Source: Hyphomicrobiaceae bacterium | GTDB lineage: Bacteria; Pseudomonadota; Alphaproteobacteria; Rhizobiales; Hyphomicrobiaceae | Direction: 5' to 3' | Assembly: GCA_020638035.1 (NCBI GenBank) | Contig: JACKJI010000005.1 | Location: 62,001-126,000 of the forward strand | Length of the DNA stretch: 64,000 nucleotides | Shown: one piece after another, positions 61,654 through 64,000 of the stretch | How positions within the stretch are numbered: position 1 is the first letter of the stretch | Layout of the letters: the number at the start of each line of letters is the position of its first letter | Notes under the pieces: generated by a model | The model's input: only the letters and a program-made list of their open reading frames with translations | The model's database searches: none | Told to the model about the DNA's origin: nothing | Made by a program: the position numbers and the translations under genes

Positions 61654-64000
61654 CTAGGGCACGTCAAGATTGGCTCCACCCAAATCCCACAGTCGCAGCT
61701 CGTAAGTCGCCAGCACCGCGTCGGAAATCTCCATCAGTCGCGGTGCGTCGGTCCATAAGATCGCGGCTTTCAAGGACTTATCCGGGAACAATCTGGCCAA
61801 CGCGAGGCGATAGGCCGCAAGCTGTAGAAGGTAGGCGTCGGGCACCCCTGCGGCGTCTGCCGGCGGTGGGCGGTTGGTCTTGTAGTCGATGATGTAGACG
61901 CTGCTGCCATGAATAGCGAGGCGATCGATCTGTCCGTTCAGTTTCAGCGCCGGGCCACGCCCACTAGGGCGCGGGATCTGTGCGGCGATGGCAACCTCGG
62001 CGCGGCTGTCGGGTCCGAATAGTCGTGCGAACTCGCTGTGTCGCAGGACGGCGAGCGACTCGGTGACGATCGATGTGCGGGTTTGCGGCGACAGCTCCTG
62101 CCCACGCGCTTCGATGAAGAGGGTGGCGGCCGTTTCCCACGTGCTCTGCGGGATTGATGGCAGATGCTCGAGCAGCGCATGGGTCAAGGTGCCGCGCAGG
62201 AAGCGATAACCCTCGCTGCGCGTGGCCGGGCGTGTCGCGGGTGGCTCATCGGCAGCCGTAGCTGCGTTTGGTGGCGGCACGACCGGCTCGCCTGCCTCGT
62301 CGAAATCGTAGAGTGCCAATCGTGACGGAGCGAGTGGCATCGTCAGTTGCGGCTCGCGCGGGGCGGGGCTTGTCGCCCAGGGCTCGAGCGGTTTGGCGGA
62401 AGGCAACTCGGATCGCATCTCCTTGCGTTGTTCGGAGCCTGCAGTCTGGGGTGCTTCAAGACGCAGCAGCGGCCGTCCCTCGCGGTCCTCTAGACGCGCC
62501 GCTCGCGGCTCCAGCGCGGAACGAACGAGGCTGTACCAACTGTCCTCGTGAGGCCCCTTCTTGTCGAAGCCCGCGACATAGAGGCGGTCGCGCGCACGCG
62601 TCATTGCAACATAGAGCAGACGATTGCGCTCCTCGCGCTCCCGTAGCTCGACCGCATCACGGCCGGCGACGCTGGCAGGCAACCCGCGCGCTCCCTTGAT
62701 CTGCCAGACGAACGCCGGTGGGGCATCGCCGGGACTTGGCGGCAACGCGATGGGATAGAGCGAGGTGGCACGCCCGCCGCTGCGCACCGAGCACGTATCG
62801 GGCAGGAACACGACGGGCGCTTCGAGGCCCTTTGCCCCGTGCACGGTCATGATGCGCACCTCGTTGCGACCATGCTCCATGTCACGCTTGATTTCGCGAT
62901 CGGACGCGCGGAGCCATGCCAGGAAGCCGGTGAGCGAGGGCGGTGCCAGATCGTCGAAAGCGATGGCGAGGTTGAGCATCTCGTCGATACTGTCGGCGGC
63001 CTCCGGTCCAAGGCGCGCGAGCAGGCGCTGGCGCATGCCGTCGCGTTCGAGCATGCCAGCCAGGAACTCATAGGGCGGCAGGAAATCTGCCCGGCGACGC
63101 CAATCCCTGAGCAGGGCCGCGGCTTCCTCGTAGGCGGGATGATCGCTGCGATGATCGAGCAGCGCCTTCCATAACGGCCCCTTGCGGTTGTGCGCGATGT
63201 CGAGAAGCTGGTCGTCGTCGAAGCCGAACAGCGGGCTTTTCAGCACGTTGGCGAGGGCGAGGTCATCCTCCGGCAGGGTCAGGAAATCGGCAAGCGACAT
63301 GAGGTCCTGCACCGCGATCTGGTCGGACAACTTCAGCCGGTCGGCCCCCGCGACGTCGATGCGCCGCGCCTTCAGTGCCGCAACCATGGGGCGCACGAAG
63401 GGGTGGCGGCGGCGGACAAGAATGAGGATGTCACCAGCCGTGATCGGGCGACCTTCCGAAAGCAACGTCTCGCCGCTGCCGATCATCTCGGCAATGCGAT
63501 CCGCGATGCGATTGGCGAGCCGCACCGCCGGGGGGGCAGCCGTCACGTCGCTGTCCTCGCCTACAAGCGGCAACCAGGGATCGGGCCGCGACGGCTCTTC
63601 CGCCGTTTCTGTATCCCAGATTTCAACGAGGCCCGCCTGGCCGATACGACGGGCCGCATGCCGCACAGCATCAGTGGAGCTAGACTTGGTGTTTCGTCTG
63701 CTGCCGTCATCTGTCACACGACGGGCGGTGAGGCCCGGTGTACGAGAAGGGTCGCGGAAAACGTGATCGACCGCATCGAGTACCGGCGCGACGGTGCGGA
63801 ACGATAGCGTCAGCGGCACGTCCTGCCAGGGCGCGCCGGCAGCCTTTGCACGTTCACGAAACAGGGTTCCCATGCGCGCGAACTCTTCCGGACGTGCGCC
63901 TTGGAAGCTGTAGATGGATTGCTTCTCATCACCGACGGCGAACAGCGTGCGCTGCACCGGTCTGCCGGCGTCGGGATTGTTGTCGTGCGTGCCGGCCGCT
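61654..64000 (-). CDS. addA: Double-strand break repair helicase-nuclease AddA (5' part outside window)
   Basis: At least 780 residues of the C-terminal part, open to the window edge. UvrD-type helicase motifs are seen: TLFAVGDEKQSIYSFQGARP (motif III region), LTLSFRT (IV), ITVHGAKGLEAPVVFLPD-like IMTVHGAKGLEAPVVFLPDT (V) and LLYVAMTRARDRLYVAG (VI). The C-terminal RecB-family nuclease shows HALLEHLPSIP, LKLNGQIDRLAIHGSSVYII, DYKTN and YLLQLAAYRLALARLF, giving Asp, Asp and Lys of the active site. AddAB resects DNA ends for RecA-dependent repair. Any ATG near 63957 is internal; the true start is not in this window. Confidence 0.94.
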   Translation of the reverse strand, partial: AAGTHDNNPDAGRPVQRTLFAVGDEKQSIYSFQGARPEEFARMGTLFRERAKAAGAPWQDVPLTLSFRTVAPVLDAVDHVFRDPSRTPGLTARRVTDDGSRRNTKSSSTDAVRHAARRIGQAGLVEIWDTETAEEPSRPDPWLPLVGEDSDVTAAPPAVRLANRIADRIAEMIGSGETLLSEGRPITAGDILILVRRRHPFVRPMVAALKARRIDVAGADRLKLSDQIAVQDLMSLADFLTLPEDDLALANVLKSPLFGFDDDQLLDIAHNRKGPLWKALLDHRSDHPAYEEAAALLRDWRRRADFLPPYEFLAGMLERDGMRQRLLARLGPEAADSIDEMLNLAIAFDDLAPPSLTGFLAWLRASDREIKRDMEHGRNEVRIMTVHGAKGLEAPVVFLPDTCSVRSGGRATSLYPIALPPSPGDAPPAFVWQIKGARGLPASVAGRDAVELREREERNRLLYVAMTRARDRLYVAGFDKKGPHEDSWYSLVRSALEPRAARLEDREGRPLLRLEAPQTAGSEQRKEMRSELPSAKPLEPWATSPAPREPQLTMPLAPSRLALYDFDEAGEPVVPPPNAATAADEPPATRPATRSEGYRFLRGTLTHALLEHLPSIPQSTWETAATLFIEARGQELSPQTRTSIVTESLAVLRHSEFARLFGPDSRAEVAIAAQIPRPSGRGPALKLNGQIDRLAIHGSSVYIIDYKTNRPPPADAAGVPDAYLLQLAAYRLALARLFPDKSLKAAILWTDAPRLMEISDAVLATYELRLWDLGGANLDVP

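Noticed and set aside
63957..64000. Start of addA at about 63957
   Set aside because: That codon sits between conserved helicase motifs and the frame continues open to the window edge, so the true start is outside.

Overview
The window looks like a chromosomal segment of a high-GC alphaproteobacterium, most likely from the Hyphomicrobiales (Rhizobiales). The evidence is GcrA, RegB/RegA (ActS/ActR) with a SCO-like neighbour, MmcB, a long fused dCTP deaminase, a SAM-II riboswitch before an O-succinylhomoserine sulfhydrylase gene, the AddA nuclease-helicase, an OpgC-type acyltransferase, a PodJ-like polar-factor protein, and many copies of the short dispersed 'GAGCATG...AAGTG...CGGTTC...CATGCTC' repeat typical of that order. 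Genus cannot be fixed from this sequence alone.

Layout. 1-4.4 kb: a PodJ-like Sel1-repeat polarity protein (cut by the window edge), a secreted coiled-coil protein and a YjbQ-family protein. 4.5-11.6 kb: an acetate-type module, namely a DUF4212 small subunit plus large Na+/solute symporter, and a CrbR-like LuxR response regulator with its CrbS-like SSS-histidine-kinase-receiver partner. 12-13.5 kb: mscL and a radical SAM protein. 13.9-15.1 kb: a tRNA-Gly(CCC) locus interrupted by a 1168-bp insertion, which leaves a 38-nt 5' tRNA fragment on the left and an intact gene on the right. The insertion carries 13 copies of GCACATC, a 25-residue membrane microprotein gene with its own terminator, and a small Cys-rich protein gene. 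16.2-22.3 kb: a co-directional run of envelope proteins (Sel1-repeat membrane protein, repeat-rich coiled-coil protein, phosphate-binding-protein/OmpA fusion, TctC-type binding protein) that I do not recognise as a described system.

22.3-35.2 kb: HNH nuclease, cytochrome b561-like protein, esterase, secreted Ala-rich protein, ABC permease, PagL-like lipid A deacylase, PBP1A, family I CoA-transferase, YgjP-like peptidase and intracellular PHB depolymerase. 35.4-39.3 kb: cysteine-less SCO-like protein, RegB, RegA, DUF2798 protein and MmcB. 39.5-46.2 kb: Lon-like protease, a possibly broken stress-protein-like gene, PPK2, a PhoR-like kinase lacking membrane segments, and GcrA. 47-50.2 kb: argD-argF-hslO. 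50.3-59.8 kb: pentapeptide protein, argE, apaG, metZ under a SAM-II riboswitch, dcd, opgC-like, dapE and a DUF805 protein. 60-64 kb: panE-like reductase, trxA and addA (5' part outside the window).

How the genes fit together. Acetate uptake and sensing, CoA-transferase and PHB depolymerase suggest a cell that cycles acetate and polyhydroxybutyrate. RegBA supplies redox control. GcrA and the PodJ-like protein are the cell-cycle and polarity machinery of alphaproteobacteria. The arginine, methionine and lysine genes are housekeeping. The dispersed repeats lie almost entirely in intergenic gaps, including one inside the symporter operon and a nearly exact 58-bp tandem duplication at 51.2 kb.
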